Source: Donghicola sp041224595 (GTDB lineage Bacteria > Pseudomonadota > Alphaproteobacteria > Rhodobacterales > Rhodobacteraceae). Taken from it: a DNA stretch of 64,000 nt. Position 1 is the stretch's first letter; every line of letters begins with the position of its first letter. Under the pieces are notes generated by a model that was given only the letters and a program-made list of their open reading frames with translations, did not search any database and was not told the origin of the DNA. Location: assembly GCF_041224595.1 (NCBI RefSeq), contig NZ_JBGFGN010000162.1, forward strand, positions 310,001 through 374,000, in the 5' to 3' direction. The position numbers and the translations under genes were made by a program. This document shows positions 51,400-60,949 of the stretch, in pieces.

Positions 51400-52827
51400 A
51401 TGAGCTTGCACATTCCATTCGATAACAGCTACGCCCGTCTGCCGGACCGCTTCTTTGCCCGCCAAGGGGCCGCGCCCGCCACCGCGCCAGAGCTTTTGGC
51501 GTTCAACACGGGGCTCGCGCGGGAGTTGGGGATCGGCTTTGACGAAGACCCCGATGCGCTGGCCGCTGCGTTTTCAGGTGTCGCACTGCCGGACGGGGCC
51601 GAGCCACTGGCGCAGGCCTATGCAGGACACCAGTTCGGCGGATTTTCCCAGCAGCTCGGAGATGGGCGCGCGCTGCTCCTCGGCGAGGTTTTGGACCCGA
51701 ATGGCATCCGCTATGACATCCAACTCAAAGGGTCGGGCCGCACGCCTTTTAGTCGCAACGGCGATGGCAAGGCATGGCTGGGTCCGGTGCTGCGCGAATA
51801 CGTGGTGTCCGAGGCAATGCACGCTTTGGGCGTGCCCACAACACGGGCCTTGGCGGCAGTGTCCACCGGCGACAGCGTGATGCGGCAGGCCATGCTGCCC
51901 GGTGCCGTGCTGACCCGTGTGGCGCGCAGCCATTTGCGGATCGGGACATTCCAGTATTTCGCCGTGCGCAATGACATCGACGCCCTACGCACCCTGACCG
52001 ATTACGCGATCCAGCGCCATTATCCGCAGGCCAAAGGACCGGCATGTCTGCTGCAATCGGTGATCGACGCGCAAGTCAAGTTGATCCCCCAATGGATGGC
52101 CTTGGGCTTTATTCATGGGGTCATGAACACCGACAACAGCACCATCTCGGGCGAGACAATCGATTATGGTCCTTGCGCGTTCATGGACGACTACCACCCG
52201 CACAAGGTCTTTTCCTCGATCGACCAACAGGGGCGCTACGCCTTCTCGAACCAGATGCACATCGTGATCTGGAACCTTGCGCAATTGGCCAGCGCTCTGG
52301 TCGCGCTGGCACCAGAGGCCGAGCAGGACGCGGTGGTCGAAGATTACACCCAGCGCATTCACGCCATGCCAGAAGCGCTTGATGCTGAATGGCTGCGCCT
52401 GCTGGGCCGCAAAGTCGGCATTGCGGACGCCCGTCCCGAGGACAAAGCCATGATCGAAAAGCTGCTTGATCTGATGGCCCATGATGGCACGGACTTTACC
52501 AATACCTTCCGCGCTTTGGCCGAGGGGACCGCCCGGGACCAATTCACCAACCGAGAGGCGTTCGACGACTGGCACGCGGGGTGGCAGCAGCGGACCGCCT
52601 CCGAAGAGGACTCGCACTCGCTGATGGCCTCGGTCAATCCGGTCTACATCCCGCGCAACCACCGGATCGAACAGATGATCGAGGCTGCGGTCGAGGGCGA
52701 TTTGGCCCCCTTCAAGCGGTTGATGAAAGTGCTGGCGACGCCCTTTACCCCGCAAGACGGGGCCGAGGATCTGACCCTTCCTCCGACCCGCGATGAGGTG
52801 GTGCATCGCACTTTCTGCGGGACCTAA
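51400..52827 (+). CDS. selO: Protein adenylyltransferase SelO (YdiU/UPF0061)
   Basis: 475 residues, the size of bacterial SelO. Pseudokinase-fold signature blocks: AYAGHQFGGFSQQLGDGRAL, DIQLKGSGRTPFSRNGDGK, GLPTTR-type GVPTTRALA, and HGVMNTDNSTISGETIDYGP (catalytic Asn/Asp). SelO transfers AMP to Ser/Thr/Tyr of proteins, linked to redox homeostasis. A Cys lies close to the C-terminus (HRTFCGT), where eukaryotic forms have selenocysteine. AAAGGA precedes the ATG. Single-gene unit. Confidence 0.94.
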   Translation: MSLHIPFDNSYARLPDRFFARQGAAPATAPELLAFNTGLARELGIGFDEDPDALAAAFSGVALPDGAEPLAQAYAGHQFGGFSQQLGDGRALLLGEVLDPNGIRYDIQLKGSGRTPFSRNGDGKAWLGPVLREYVVSEAMHALGVPTTRALAAVSTGDSVMRQAMLPGAVLTRVARSHLRIGTFQYFAVRNDIDALRTLTDYAIQRHYPQAKGPACLLQSVIDAQVKLIPQWMALGFIHGVMNTDNSTISGETIDYGPCAFMDDYHPHKVFSSIDQQGRYAFSNQMHIVIWNLAQLASALVALAPEAEQDAVVEDYTQRIHAMPEALDAEWLRLLGRKVGIADARPEDKAMIEKLLDLMAHDGTDFTNTFRALAEGTARDQFTNREAFDDWHAGWQQRTASEEDSHSLMASVNPVYIPRNHRIEQMIEAAVEGDLAPFKRLMKVLATPFTPQDGAEDLTLPPTRDEVVHRTFCGT

Positions 52828-52950
52828 AGCGCCCCTGTCCTGAAATACTTGGCCCGAGGCGCAGGTTTTTCATTGCGTTCTGGGGGGCGGTTCATACATC
52901 CATGGGACTAGGGCCAATCACGGCGCACGCGTTCTGCAAGAGAGTATGAC

Positions 52951-54003
52951 ATGGGACAGGCCGACCGGCCCTTTGTGACACTGGTCTATAGCGTGGCTTT
53001 GGCCCTGATGCTTGGCTACCTTTTGGTGATCGGCAAACAGATCCTTGTCCCGATCCTGTTTGCGATCATCCTGTGTTATATCCTGCTCGAAAGCGCGCGG
53101 GGCATTGGGCGGGTACCCGGCCTGAAACGCAGCCCAACATGGCTGCGGCACATTTTTACCCTGCTCGCCTTTGCGCTGGTCCTGACCCTGCTGACCTCAA
53201 TCACGACGGAAAACGCGCAGGCGCTGGCCCAACGGGTGCCGGAATACGAGATGCGCCTGAATGTCTTTGTCAACGATGTGTCAGAGCGCCTGAACCTGCA
53301 AGAGCAGCCCTCTTGGACAGCGCTGCGGAACATGCTGGGCACCGACATCAACCTTGGTCAGATCACCAGCCGGATGCTTGGCGTTCTGGCCAGCTTTGGC
53401 ACCAATATGTTCCTTGTTCTTCTGCTGGCGGCGTTTCTCATGCTGGAAAGTGCTGGCCTGAGTGCCAAAGTCACCCGCGCCTTTGAGACCCGCGAACAGT
53501 CCGACGCGATCATCAACATCTTTCACAAGATCAACGCGCAGATCGGTCAGTACCTGGCGGCCAAGACTGCGATCAACCTATGTTTGGGCTTCATCTCTTG
53601 GGTGATCATGGCGCTGATCGGCGTGGACTTTGCGATGTTCTGGGCCGTTGTGATCGGGCTGCTGAACTATATTCCTTACGTGGGCAGTCTGATGGGTGTG
53701 CTGTTCCCGACGCTGCTGAGTGTTGTGCAATTTGGCGATATGGCGACCACCGTGACCACCGCGATCACCCTAACGCTGGCACAGATGCTGATGGGCAATA
53801 TCGTCGAGCCCCGCCTCTTGGGCCGCCTTGTGAACCTGAGCCCGTTTGTCGTTCTGGTCTCGCTGGTTGTCTGGGGGAGCCTATGGGGCATTCCGGGCGC
53901 GTTTCTGGCGGTGCCCATGACCTCGATCGTGACGCTGATCCTCGCGGGCTTTCCAGCCACGCGCTGGATTTCGGTGCTTCTGTCCTCTGAGGGAAAGATC
54001 TGA
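52951..54003 (+). CDS. AI-2E family (PerM/YdgG-type) transporter
   Basis: 350 residues with about seven or eight hydrophobic helices in the AI-2E pattern: paired N-terminal helices, a soluble amphipathic stretch (about 90-140), then GVDFAMFWAVVIGLLNYIPY and VGSLMGVLFPTLLS, ending PGAFLAVPMTS, the family signature. Some members export autoinducer-2 or exchange sodium/protons; most substrates are unknown. Confidence 0.85.
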   Translation: MGQADRPFVTLVYSVALALMLGYLLVIGKQILVPILFAIILCYILLESARGIGRVPGLKRSPTWLRHIFTLLAFALVLTLLTSITTENAQALAQRVPEYEMRLNVFVNDVSERLNLQEQPSWTALRNMLGTDINLGQITSRMLGVLASFGTNMFLVLLLAAFLMLESAGLSAKVTRAFETREQSDAIINIFHKINAQIGQYLAAKTAINLCLGFISWVIMALIGVDFAMFWAVVIGLLNYIPYVGSLMGVLFPTLLSVVQFGDMATTVTTAITLTLAQMLMGNIVEPRLLGRLVNLSPFVVLVSLVVWGSLWGIPGAFLAVPMTSIVTLILAGFPATRWISVLLSSEGKI

Positions 54004-54091
54004 CCTTTTCCTTGGCGACTTTCCTATGGCACTCTTCGGCCTACGGCGCTATTCGGCCCGCCCGAAAGAGCAGTAACCAACTGGGATCTCT

Positions 54092-54508
54092 ATGACGACT
54101 GACAGCATCATCGTGCGCTGCGAAGCCAAGGGCCTTCGGATGACCGGCCAGCGCCGCCTGATCGCAGAAGTACTGGAAAGCTCCAACGACCATCCCGATG
54201 TCGAAGAGCTGTACGCGTTGGCCAACGCGCGTGATCCCAAAATCTCTTTGGCGACGGTCTACCGCACGGTCAAACTGTTCGAAGAATCCGGCATTCTAGA
54301 GCGCGTGGATTTCGGCGACGGCCGCGCCCGCTACGAAGACGCCGAGCGCGAGCACCATGATCATCTGATCGACATGACCACAGGACAGGTGATCGAGTTC
54401 GTTGATCCCGAAATCGAAGAACTGCAAGAGCGTATCGCCAAACGTCTTGGTTACAAGCTCAAGGGCCACAAGCTAGAGCTCTATGGGGTTCCAATAAAGA
54501 AATCCTGA
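54092..54508 (+). CDS. fur: Fur-family metalloregulator (Fur/Mur)
   Basis: 138 residues. Winged helix with RMTGQRRLIAEVLESSNDHP and ISLATVYRTVKLFEESGIL; metal site with EREHHDHLIDMTTGQVIEF. It lacks the C-terminal CxxC zinc motifs of E. coli Fur, as is usual in alphaproteobacteria, where the ortholog often acts as a manganese regulator (Mur) while Irr and RirA handle iron. Metal specificity cannot be decided here. Confidence 0.9.
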   Translation: MTTDSIIVRCEAKGLRMTGQRRLIAEVLESSNDHPDVEELYALANARDPKISLATVYRTVKLFEESGILERVDFGDGRARYEDAEREHHDHLIDMTTGQVIEFVDPEIEELQERIAKRLGYKLKGHKLELYGVPIKKS

Positions 54509-54592
54509 TATATCGAACACGTCTCGTGTTATTTCTTGCGTTTGCGCTAACATTTCCGTAGGTCTTCCTACAAATGAGGGGGAGAAGCCGCT

Positions 54593-55486
54593 TTGGATAA
54601 TCTGCGCGGTATCATGTTGCTTGTGTTCGCGATGGCCAGCTTCGCGATCGAGGATCTGTTTATCAAAACAGCCTCCCAGACCCTGCCAACAGGTCAGATC
54701 ATCGGCATTCTTGGCATCGTTGGGGCTATTTTCTTTGCGATCTACGCCCGCGCCATGGGCCACCGGCTGATCCATCCCGACGCGCTGCATAGAACGGTGG
54801 TTATTCGTAACATCTGCGAGATTGTGGGCACCCTGTCTTTTGTCACTGCCATCTCGCTCAGCGCGCTCAGCACCTCGACCGCGATCTATCAGGCCGCCCC
54901 TTTGGCGACGACCTTGGGTGCGGCCGTATTCCTGAAGGAACCCGTGGGGTGGCGCCGCTGGATGGCAATCTTTGTGGGCTTTGTCGGGGTAATGCTGATC
55001 ATCCGTCCCGGCTCTGAGGCATTCGAGCCAGCCTCGCTCTTCGCGGTGCTGACCGTGATCACCTTGGCGGGTCGCGACGTGGCCACCCGCGTGATCCCCC
55101 AGCGCTTGTCCACGCTGGCGGTTTCGGCCTACGCCTTCTTGGCCATCGGCATCTCGGGCTTTGTCCTGATGATCGCGACAGGCCAGCCCGTCACCCCAAT
55201 GAATGCCGCCGAGGTCAAAACCGTCTCGGCTGCCATCGTTTTTGCCCTGATGGGCTACTACACCCTGACCGCCGCCATGCGAGTCGGCGAGATGGGTGTG
55301 ATCATGCCCTTCCGCTATACACGCCTGATTTTCGCAATGATCATTGGCCTGACCTTCTTCGAGGAGCGACCTGATGCGCTAACATACCTCGGGGCCGTCA
55401 TAATTATTGCATCTGGCGTATATACCCTTTTCCGTGAGCGCAAACAGAGGCTTACACGTCTTTCCACAGCGTCCGGCACCCGCTAG
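54593..55486 (+). CDS. DMT-superfamily (EamA) transporter
   Basis: 297 residues, ten transmembrane helices in two EamA repeats, with GVMLIIRPGSEAFEPASL at the end of the first repeat. It starts at TTG (54593) below AGGGGGAG. It is distinct in sequence from the EamA protein at 6450. The substrate is unknown. It lies 34 bp before eno, so read-through into eno is possible. Confidence 0.8.
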   Translation: MDNLRGIMLLVFAMASFAIEDLFIKTASQTLPTGQIIGILGIVGAIFFAIYARAMGHRLIHPDALHRTVVIRNICEIVGTLSFVTAISLSALSTSTAIYQAAPLATTLGAAVFLKEPVGWRRWMAIFVGFVGVMLIIRPGSEAFEPASLFAVLTVITLAGRDVATRVIPQRLSTLAVSAYAFLAIGISGFVLMIATGQPVTPMNAAEVKTVSAAIVFALMGYYTLTAAMRVGEMGVIMPFRYTRLIFAMIIGLTFFEERPDALTYLGAVIIIASGVYTLFRERKQRLTRLSTASGTR

Positions 55487-55520
55487 AACGCACACAAACC
55501 AATCCACCGAGGGACTTTTT

Positions 55521-56798
55521 ATGAGCACCATCATCGATATCCACGCGCGCGAGATCCTCGACAGCCGTGGCAACCCCACCGTCGAAGTCGACGTCATCCT
55601 CGAAGACGGCACCATGGGCCGCGCCGCAGTTCCCTCGGGCGCATCGACCGGCGCCTATGAGGCTGTTGAAAAGCGTGACGGCGACAAGTCGCGTTACATG
55701 GGCAAGGGCGTTCTGGAAGCTGTTGCTGCTGTAAACGGCGAGATCGCAGAAAACATCGTTGGTTTCGACGCGACCGAGCAAGAAGCCATCGACGCCGCGA
55801 TGATCGAACTCGACGGCACCGACAACAAGGGCCGTCTGGGCGCAAACGCCATCCTCGGCGTATCGCTGGCCGTTGCTAAGGCCGCTGCCGAATACACCGG
55901 CCAGCCTCTGTTCCGCTATGTTGGCGGCACCTCGGCGCGCACCCTGCCCGTTCCGATGATGAACATCATCAACGGCGGCGAGCATGCGGACAACCCGATC
56001 GACATTCAGGAATTCATGATCATGCCCGTTTCGGCCGCGAACATCCGCGAAGCCGTCCGCATGGGCTCCGAGGTCTTCCACACCCTGAAAAAAGAGCTGT
56101 CGGCTGCTGGCATGTCCACCGGTCTGGGTGACGAAGGCGGCTTTGCCCCCGAACTGGGCTCGACCCGCGAAGCATTGGATTTCGTTCTGAAATCGATCGA
56201 AAAAGCAGGCTACAAACCCGGCGAGGACATCTATCTGGCCCTCGACTGTGCCGCGACCGAATACTTCGAAAACGGCAAATACGAGATGAAGGGCGAAGGC
56301 AAATCGCTGAGCCCCGCCGAGAACGTCGAATATCTGGCACAGCTCTGCGCAGACTACCCGATCATCTCGATCGAAGACGGCTGTGACGAAGATGACTGGG
56401 AAGGTTGGGCCATGCTGACCGAAAAGCTCGGCGACAAAGTCCAGCTTGTTGGCGACGACCTCTTCGTGACCAACCCCTCGCGTCTGGCAGACGGCATCGC
56501 CAAGGGCGTTGCAAACTCCATGCTGGTCAAAGTGAACCAGATCGGCTCGCTGTCCGAAACCCTGAAGGCCGTCGATTTGGCCCACCGTGCGCGCTACACG
56601 AACGTGATGTCGCACCGCTCGGGCGAAACCGAGGACGCGACCATCGCGGACCTCGCGGTTGCCACCAACTGTGGCCAGATCAAAACCGGCTCGCTCGCGC
56701 GTTCGGACCGGCTCGCGAAATACAACCAGCTGATCCGCATCGAGGAAATGCTGGGTGAGACTGCCGTCTACGCGGGCACCTCGATCCTGAAAAAGTAA
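55521..56798 (+). CDS. eno: Enolase
   Basis: 425 residues, standard length. DSRGNPTVEVDV, GANAILGVSLAVAKAAAEYT, the metal-ligand Asp/Glu blocks (LALDCAATE, SIEDGCDEDDWEG, LVGDDLFVTN) and the signature MLVKVNQIGSLSETL then SHRSGETEDATIADLAVA. Converts 2-phosphoglycerate to phosphoenolpyruvate. ATG at 55521 has GAGGG upstream; an in-frame extension to 55407 overlaps the previous gene and is rejected. A terminator follows. Confidence 0.98.
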   Translation: MSTIIDIHAREILDSRGNPTVEVDVILEDGTMGRAAVPSGASTGAYEAVEKRDGDKSRYMGKGVLEAVAAVNGEIAENIVGFDATEQEAIDAAMIELDGTDNKGRLGANAILGVSLAVAKAAAEYTGQPLFRYVGGTSARTLPVPMMNIINGGEHADNPIDIQEFMIMPVSAANIREAVRMGSEVFHTLKKELSAAGMSTGLGDEGGFAPELGSTREALDFVLKSIEKAGYKPGEDIYLALDCAATEYFENGKYEMKGEGKSLSPAENVEYLAQLCADYPIISIEDGCDEDDWEGWAMLTEKLGDKVQLVGDDLFVTNPSRLADGIAKGVANSMLVKVNQIGSLSETLKAVDLAHRARYTNVMSHRSGETEDATIADLAVATNCGQIKTGSLARSDRLAKYNQLIRIEEMLGETAVYAGTSILKK

Positions 56799-56821
56799 TC
56801 ACCCCATCCGGTGATCAAATG

Positions 56822-56857
56822 GCCCCGCTTGCACATCGCAGGCGGGGCTTTTCTTTT
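56822..56857 (+). terminator. Rho-independent terminator of eno
   Basis: GCCCCGC / GCGGGGC stem (extended by TGC/GCA), followed by TTTTCTTTT. Confidence 0.9.
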
Positions 56858-56882
56858 GCCTAATCGCCCCTCAACTCGCCCC

Positions 56883-57314
56883 ATGACCACAGCTGACCAA
56901 CTCATTGAGCGCCTCGCCCTCCAGCCCCATCCCGAGGGCGGCTATTACCGTCAGACATGGATTGCAGACAGCGCAGACGGCAAACGCCCCGCTGGCACCT
57001 GCATCTATTTCCTGCTCAAAGCGGGCGAGTCCAGCCAATGGCACCGCGTCGATGCCGCTGAAATCTGGCATTACTACGCAGGCGCTCCCCTGATCCTGAG
57101 CCTCTCGGAATCGGACGAAGGCCCCGCTAAGGATCACATGCTCGGCCCAGACGTCCTGAACGGCGAACAGCCGCAACTGATCGTCCCGCCACACCACTGG
57201 CAGGCCGCCAAAACCACAGGCGACTACACATTGGTTGGCTGCACAGTCAGCCCCGCCTTCGAGTTCGAAGGCTTCACCCTCGCCCCGCCGGACTTCGACA
57301 TCCCGCGCAGCTAG
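56883..57314 (+). CDS. Cupin-fold protein (DUF985)
   Basis: 143 residues. PHPEGGYYRQTW, TCIYFLLKAGESSQWHRVDA (cupin strand with His) and EIWHYYAGAPL, then PHHWQAAKTTGDYTLVGCTV. This is the DUF985/cupin_5 pattern; members have been linked to sugar or phosphosugar binding, but no activity is settled. ATG at 56883 is the family start. Convergent with anmK. Confidence 0.82.
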   Translation: MTTADQLIERLALQPHPEGGYYRQTWIADSADGKRPAGTCIYFLLKAGESSQWHRVDAAEIWHYYAGAPLILSLSESDEGPAKDHMLGPDVLNGEQPQLIVPPHHWQAAKTTGDYTLVGCTVSPAFEFEGFTLAPPDFDIPRS

Positions 57315-57315
57315 G

Positions 57316-57380
57316 CTTCTTTTTGCAAGAAATACTCCGGGGGTGACGGCGCCCCGCGCCGGAGGGGGCAGCGCCCCCTT
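57316..57380 (+). repeat. Dispersed 3'-end element, full-length copy C (two hairpins)
   Basis: TTTTTGCAAGAAATACTC then GGGGG, middle hairpin CGGCGC-ccc-GCGCCG (57347-57361) and G/C hairpin GGGGGC-agc-GCCCCC (57364-57378), between the convergent cupin and anmK genes. Same plan as copy A at 18302, with a different but paired middle stem. Confidence 0.7.
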
Positions 57381-58497
57381 ATTCCCCGATCGCCACAGCC
57401 CCTGCCGCCGGACGGCTCACAATACCGCCGCCCACTGCCGCAGGCACGCCAGTGGTCGACCGACACGACGTCGGCAGCCCCTTCAATACCCGCACGGCCA
57501 AATGCCCAAAAGCCTGCGCCTCAAGCATATCTCCGTCCAAACCAACGTCCTCGACTGGCAGAACCTCCGCATTAACCGCGCCGCGCAAGCCATTCATGAT
57601 AAACGCATTCTTTCGACCGCCACCAGTCACGAGCAGCTTGGACGGCACCGCCGGGCAATGCTCCAGCCCCGCCGCCACACAGCGCACCGACAGCATCGAC
57701 AGGGTCGCTACAGCGTCCGCATCGGACAGACCATCCACCCGCCCGATCACATCGGCAAAGTCATCGCGATCCAAAGATTTCGGCGGAATGCGGTGGAAGA
57801 ATGCGCGCTCCAACACGTCAGCAATCAAAGCCTCATCCACGACGCCCGTGGCCGCCAACGCACCATCTGCGTCATAGGCCTGCCCCAGCCGCGCAAACAT
57901 CACGTCATTCACCGGCGCATTCGCAGGCCCCGTGTCAAACGCCAACAACGCGCCCTCTTCCTCGGGCCGGTCAAACCGCGGGTCCACATAGGTGATGTTC
58001 CCCACACCGCCCAAATTCAGAAAAGTAATCGGCTCCTCAGCCCCGATATACTTGGCGCAGGCAAAATGGAAAAACGGGGCCAGAGGCGCCCCTTCACCGC
58101 CCAAGCGCACATCGGCGGATCGGAAATCCCACACGACCGGATATCCCAGCAATTCGGCCAGAACCGCGCCGTCTCCGCATTGGTGCGTGCCGCGCCCTGA
58201 TGGGTCATGGGCCAAGGTCTGCCCGTGGAATCCCCCCAGATCAACCGGACCAAAGGGGGCCATCACCTGCGCATGAACTGTCTCGACAATCTCGGCGGCC
58301 TCTTCGAAATCCCCGTCCTGCCACTGGCCCAAAGCGGCGCGCAACGTGTCCCTCTGCCAGTCCGTATAGGGCCGATAGGCCGACGGCCCGAACCCGTGAA
58401 TCCGCTCGCCATCACTCAGTACAATTGCCGCATCCACCCCATCGAGCGATGTTCCTGACATCGTTCCCAGGGCTTGCAGCACACCAGATTGCTTCAT
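57379..58497 (-). CDS. anmK: Anhydro-N-acetylmuramic acid kinase
   Basis: 372 residues. ATP/phosphate-binding ALGTMSGTSLDGVDAAI, GGFHGQTLAHDPSGRGTHQ, TFLNLGGVGNITYVD, LLAFDTGPANAPVND and LLVTGGGRKNAF are the AnmK blocks. It converts recycled anhydro-MurNAc to MurNAc-6-phosphate. ATG at 58497 has AGAGGA upstream. Divergent from tyrS with a 64-bp gap. Confidence 0.94.
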   Translation of the reverse strand: MKQSGVLQALGTMSGTSLDGVDAAIVLSDGERIHGFGPSAYRPYTDWQRDTLRAALGQWQDGDFEEAAEIVETVHAQVMAPFGPVDLGGFHGQTLAHDPSGRGTHQCGDGAVLAELLGYPVVWDFRSADVRLGGEGAPLAPFFHFACAKYIGAEEPITFLNLGGVGNITYVDPRFDRPEEEGALLAFDTGPANAPVNDVMFARLGQAYDADGALAATGVVDEALIADVLERAFFHRIPPKSLDRDDFADVIGRVDGLSDADAVATLSMLSVRCVAAGLEHCPAVPSKLLVTGGGRKNAFIMNGLRGAVNAEVLPVEDVGLDGDMLEAQAFGHLAVRVLKGLPTSCRSTTGVPAAVGGGIVSRPAAGAVAIGE

Positions 58498-58561
58498 GCG
58501 CTTTTCCTCTGCTCGCAACCGCTCTATAGAGTGCCTCGCAACCGTAAAAGGGACAAGTGCA

Positions 58562-59812
58562 ATGACCTACCATCCAAAGTCTGAATTCCTGCGCATCATG
58601 ATCGAGCGCGGCTATCTGGCGGATTGCACCGACTATCAGAGCCTCGATGACGCGCTGATGGCGGGCACTGTCCCTGCGTATATCGGCTACGACGCCACCG
58701 CCGCGTCGCTGCACGTCGGGCACCTGCTGAATATCATGATGCTGCGCTGGCTGCAGAAAACCGGCCACAAACCCATCACCTTGATGGGCGGCGGCACCAC
58801 CAAAGTGGGCGATCCGTCCTTCCGCAGCGATGAACGTCCCCTGCTTGGCCCCGATCAGATCCAATCGAACATCGACGGGATGCAGCAGGTGTTCGCCCGC
58901 TACCTCAGCTACAGCGACACACTCAATGGCGCGATCATGCTGAACAACGCCGAGTGGCTGGACAACCTGAACTACCTCGAGTTCCTGCGCGACATCGGCC
59001 GCCATTTCAGCGTGAACCGTATGCTGTCCTTCGAATCGGTCAAATCCCGTCTGGACCGCGAACAGTCGCTCAGCTTCCTCGAGTTCAACTACATGATCCT
59101 GCAGGCCTATGACTTCCTCGAGCTGAACCGCCGCTATGGCTGTCTTTTGCAGATGGGCGGCTCTGACCAGTGGGGCAACATCGTCAACGGCATCGACCTG
59201 ACCCGCCGCGTGCTGGACCACGAAATCTACGGCCTGACCTCGCCCCTGCTGACCACCAGCGACGGCAAGAAAATGGGCAAGAGCCAAGGCGGCGCCATGT
59301 GGCTGAACGCCGACATGCTGTCGCCCTATGACTTCTGGCAGTTCTGGCGCAACACCACGGACGCGGACACTGGCCGCTTCCTGAAGCTCTATACCGAGCT
59401 GCCCGTGGACGAGTGCGAGCGTCTTGGCGCGCTGCAAGGCTCCGAGATCAACGAAGCCAAAATCATTCTGGCGAACGAAGTCACCAGCCTGCTGCACGGG
59501 GTCGAAGCGGCCAAAGCCGCCGAAGCCACCGCCAAAGAGGTCTTTGAAAAGGGCATCGCTGGCGGCGACCTGCCCCGTCTAACCCTAAGCGCCGATGAGC
59601 TTGGCGATGGCATCTCGGTCGTGCAGATCTTTGTCCGTTCCGGCCTTGCAGCCACTGGCAAAGAGGCCAAGCGCCTGATCGCCGACAACGGCGCTAAGAT
59701 CGACGACGAGGCCGTCACCGACGCGGGCAAGCTGATCACCGCAGCCGATCTGTCCAGCCCCCTGAAGCTGAGCGCAGGCAAGAAACGCCACGCCATCGTC
59801 GAACTGGGCTAA
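58562..59812 (+). CDS. tyrS: Tyrosyl-tRNA synthetase
   Basis: 416 residues. Class I HIGH-type motif ASLHVGHLLNIMML, tyrosine-pocket IGYDATAAS, QMGGSDQWGNI, KMSKS-type loop GKKMGKSQGGAMW, and a C-terminal S4 RNA-binding domain (FVRSGLAATGKEAKRLIADN). ATG at 58562 starts the family consensus and has AAGGGA upstream. Monocistronic, with a strong terminator. Confidence 0.97.
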   Translation: MTYHPKSEFLRIMIERGYLADCTDYQSLDDALMAGTVPAYIGYDATAASLHVGHLLNIMMLRWLQKTGHKPITLMGGGTTKVGDPSFRSDERPLLGPDQIQSNIDGMQQVFARYLSYSDTLNGAIMLNNAEWLDNLNYLEFLRDIGRHFSVNRMLSFESVKSRLDREQSLSFLEFNYMILQAYDFLELNRRYGCLLQMGGSDQWGNIVNGIDLTRRVLDHEIYGLTSPLLTTSDGKKMGKSQGGAMWLNADMLSPYDFWQFWRNTTDADTGRFLKLYTELPVDECERLGALQGSEINEAKIILANEVTSLLHGVEAAKAAEATAKEVFEKGIAGGDLPRLTLSADELGDGISVVQIFVRSGLAATGKEAKRLIADNGAKIDDEAVTDAGKLITAADLSSPLKLSAGKKRHAIVELG

Positions 59813-59873
59813 ACCAGCCAATCAATCAGGCTGAGCCCCAAGTACACAGGCACAGCCAAAACGCAGAACAACC

Positions 59874-59910
59874 AAAGCGCCCCGATCAACGTTGGTCGGG
59901 GCGCTTTTGC
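59874..59910 (+). terminator. Rho-independent terminator of tyrS
   Basis: AAGCGCCCCGA / TCGGGGCGCTT perfect 11-bp stem with additional inner pairs, followed by TTTT. Confidence 0.9.
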
Positions 59911-59962
59911 GTGAACGCCCTTTACGGTTTTTTCAGGTTTCTTAAAAAATTCCATACCGGCA

Positions 59963-59977
59963 TTAACCAGTCGTTAA
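59963..59977. promoter_or_regulatory. Perfect CtrA-binding box
   Basis: TTAACCAGTCGTTAA, an exact TTAA-N7-TTAA match, ending 15 bp before the ATG at 59993. Confidence 0.6.
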
Positions 59978-59992
59978 GTTTAGATATGGTTA

Positions 59993-60949
59993 ATGATGTC
60001 CATGAACCTTGCATGGACCGCACCGTCAGCCATCCCCCCGGCCACTCACACGGTTCCCCTGCAGCAAAGCGCGGCATACCACAGAACTTGCGCAGCACTG
60101 GGTCATAAAACACTTTGCCTGACCCTCGGGGATGTCTCCGCACCTCTGGGTCAGGCACATGTTCTCTTCCGGCAGGTTCCGGTGATCGGCACGGTCGCAT
60201 CCATCATCGGCGGTCCGATCTGGTCGGAGCACCTATCGAGCATACAAAAGAAAACTGCCCTGACAGGATTAACAAGGCGCATCAAGGCACGCGCCATCCT
60301 CATGGCGGCAAACAGCGCCGACGACCCCATCGCACGGCGCGCCATCCCGATTATGACGCCAGCAACCTCTGCCATCTGGGATTTGCGGACGGACCTCCGC
60401 GCAGGGCTCTGCCAGAAGTGGCGCAACCGTCTTATCAAAGCAGAAGCATCCGGCCTGTCGATCCGCAACGAGAATCTTCCAACCGCGCCCGATCACTGGC
60501 TTCTGAAAGCCAACGCGGAACAAGCAAAGCTGAAACGCTTCCGCCCCTATCCGCCCGCCTTTGTCGCCACATGGGCGCGCACGCAGGGCAAGGGCTTTAC
60601 ACTGACTGCCCTCCACAAAGGCAACCCGATTGCCGCCCTCTTGATCCTGATCCACGGCGACAGCGCCACCTACCAGATTGCGTGGACCACAGCTGAGGGA
60701 CGCAAGGTGCACGCGCAAAACCTTCTGCTGTTCTATGCCGCGCTGACCCTGCGCGACCAAGGGGTCACGCGTCTCGACCTTGGCATTCTGGACACCGACC
60801 GCGCCGCAGGTCTTGCCCGATTCAAACTCGGCACAGGGGCACAGGCCCACACCCAAGGGCCAACTACCCTCCTCGCCCCCTTCACGCGCCTCTTTGCCAA
60901 AAAGAAAAAGGGCAGACGCTCAACAGCGCCTGCCCCTCTTTCTTGGTAA
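59993..60949 (+). CDS. GNAT/FemAB-like acyltransferase
   Basis: 318 residues. The C-terminal half looks like a BioF2/FemAB-type GNAT domain: WARTQGKGFTLTALHKGNPI, AALLILIHGDSATYQIAWTT and KVHAQNLLLFYAALTLRDQG, then LDLGILDTDRAAGLARFKLG. Relatives transfer acyl or aminoacyl groups to lipids, peptidoglycan precursors or peptides. Starts at 59993, 59996 or 60002 are all possible. It is preceded by a perfect CtrA box and may belong to the CtrA regulon. The last codons lie in a copy of the dispersed terminator element. Confidence 0.7.
   Translation: MMSMNLAWTAPSAIPPATHTVPLQQSAAYHRTCAALGHKTLCLTLGDVSAPLGQAHVLFRQVPVIGTVASIIGGPIWSEHLSSIQKKTALTGLTRRIKARAILMAANSADDPIARRAIPIMTPATSAIWDLRTDLRAGLCQKWRNRLIKAEASGLSIRNENLPTAPDHWLLKANAEQAKLKRFRPYPPAFVATWARTQGKGFTLTALHKGNPIAALLILIHGDSATYQIAWTTAEGRKVHAQNLLLFYAALTLRDQGVTRLDLGILDTDRAAGLARFKLGTGAQAHTQGPTTLLAPFTRLFAKKKKGRRSTAPAPLSW

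Noticed and set aside
55407..55520. N-terminal extension of enolase
   Set aside because: Overlaps the previous gene; the canonical enolase N-terminus and ribosome-binding site are at 55521.
59816..59915. Minus-strand frame encoding a hydrophobic peptide (ALWLFCVLAVPVYLGLSL)
   Set aside because: No ATG/GTG start with a ribosome-binding site, and it overlaps the tyrS terminator hairpin. It resembles a membrane helix but cannot be supported.
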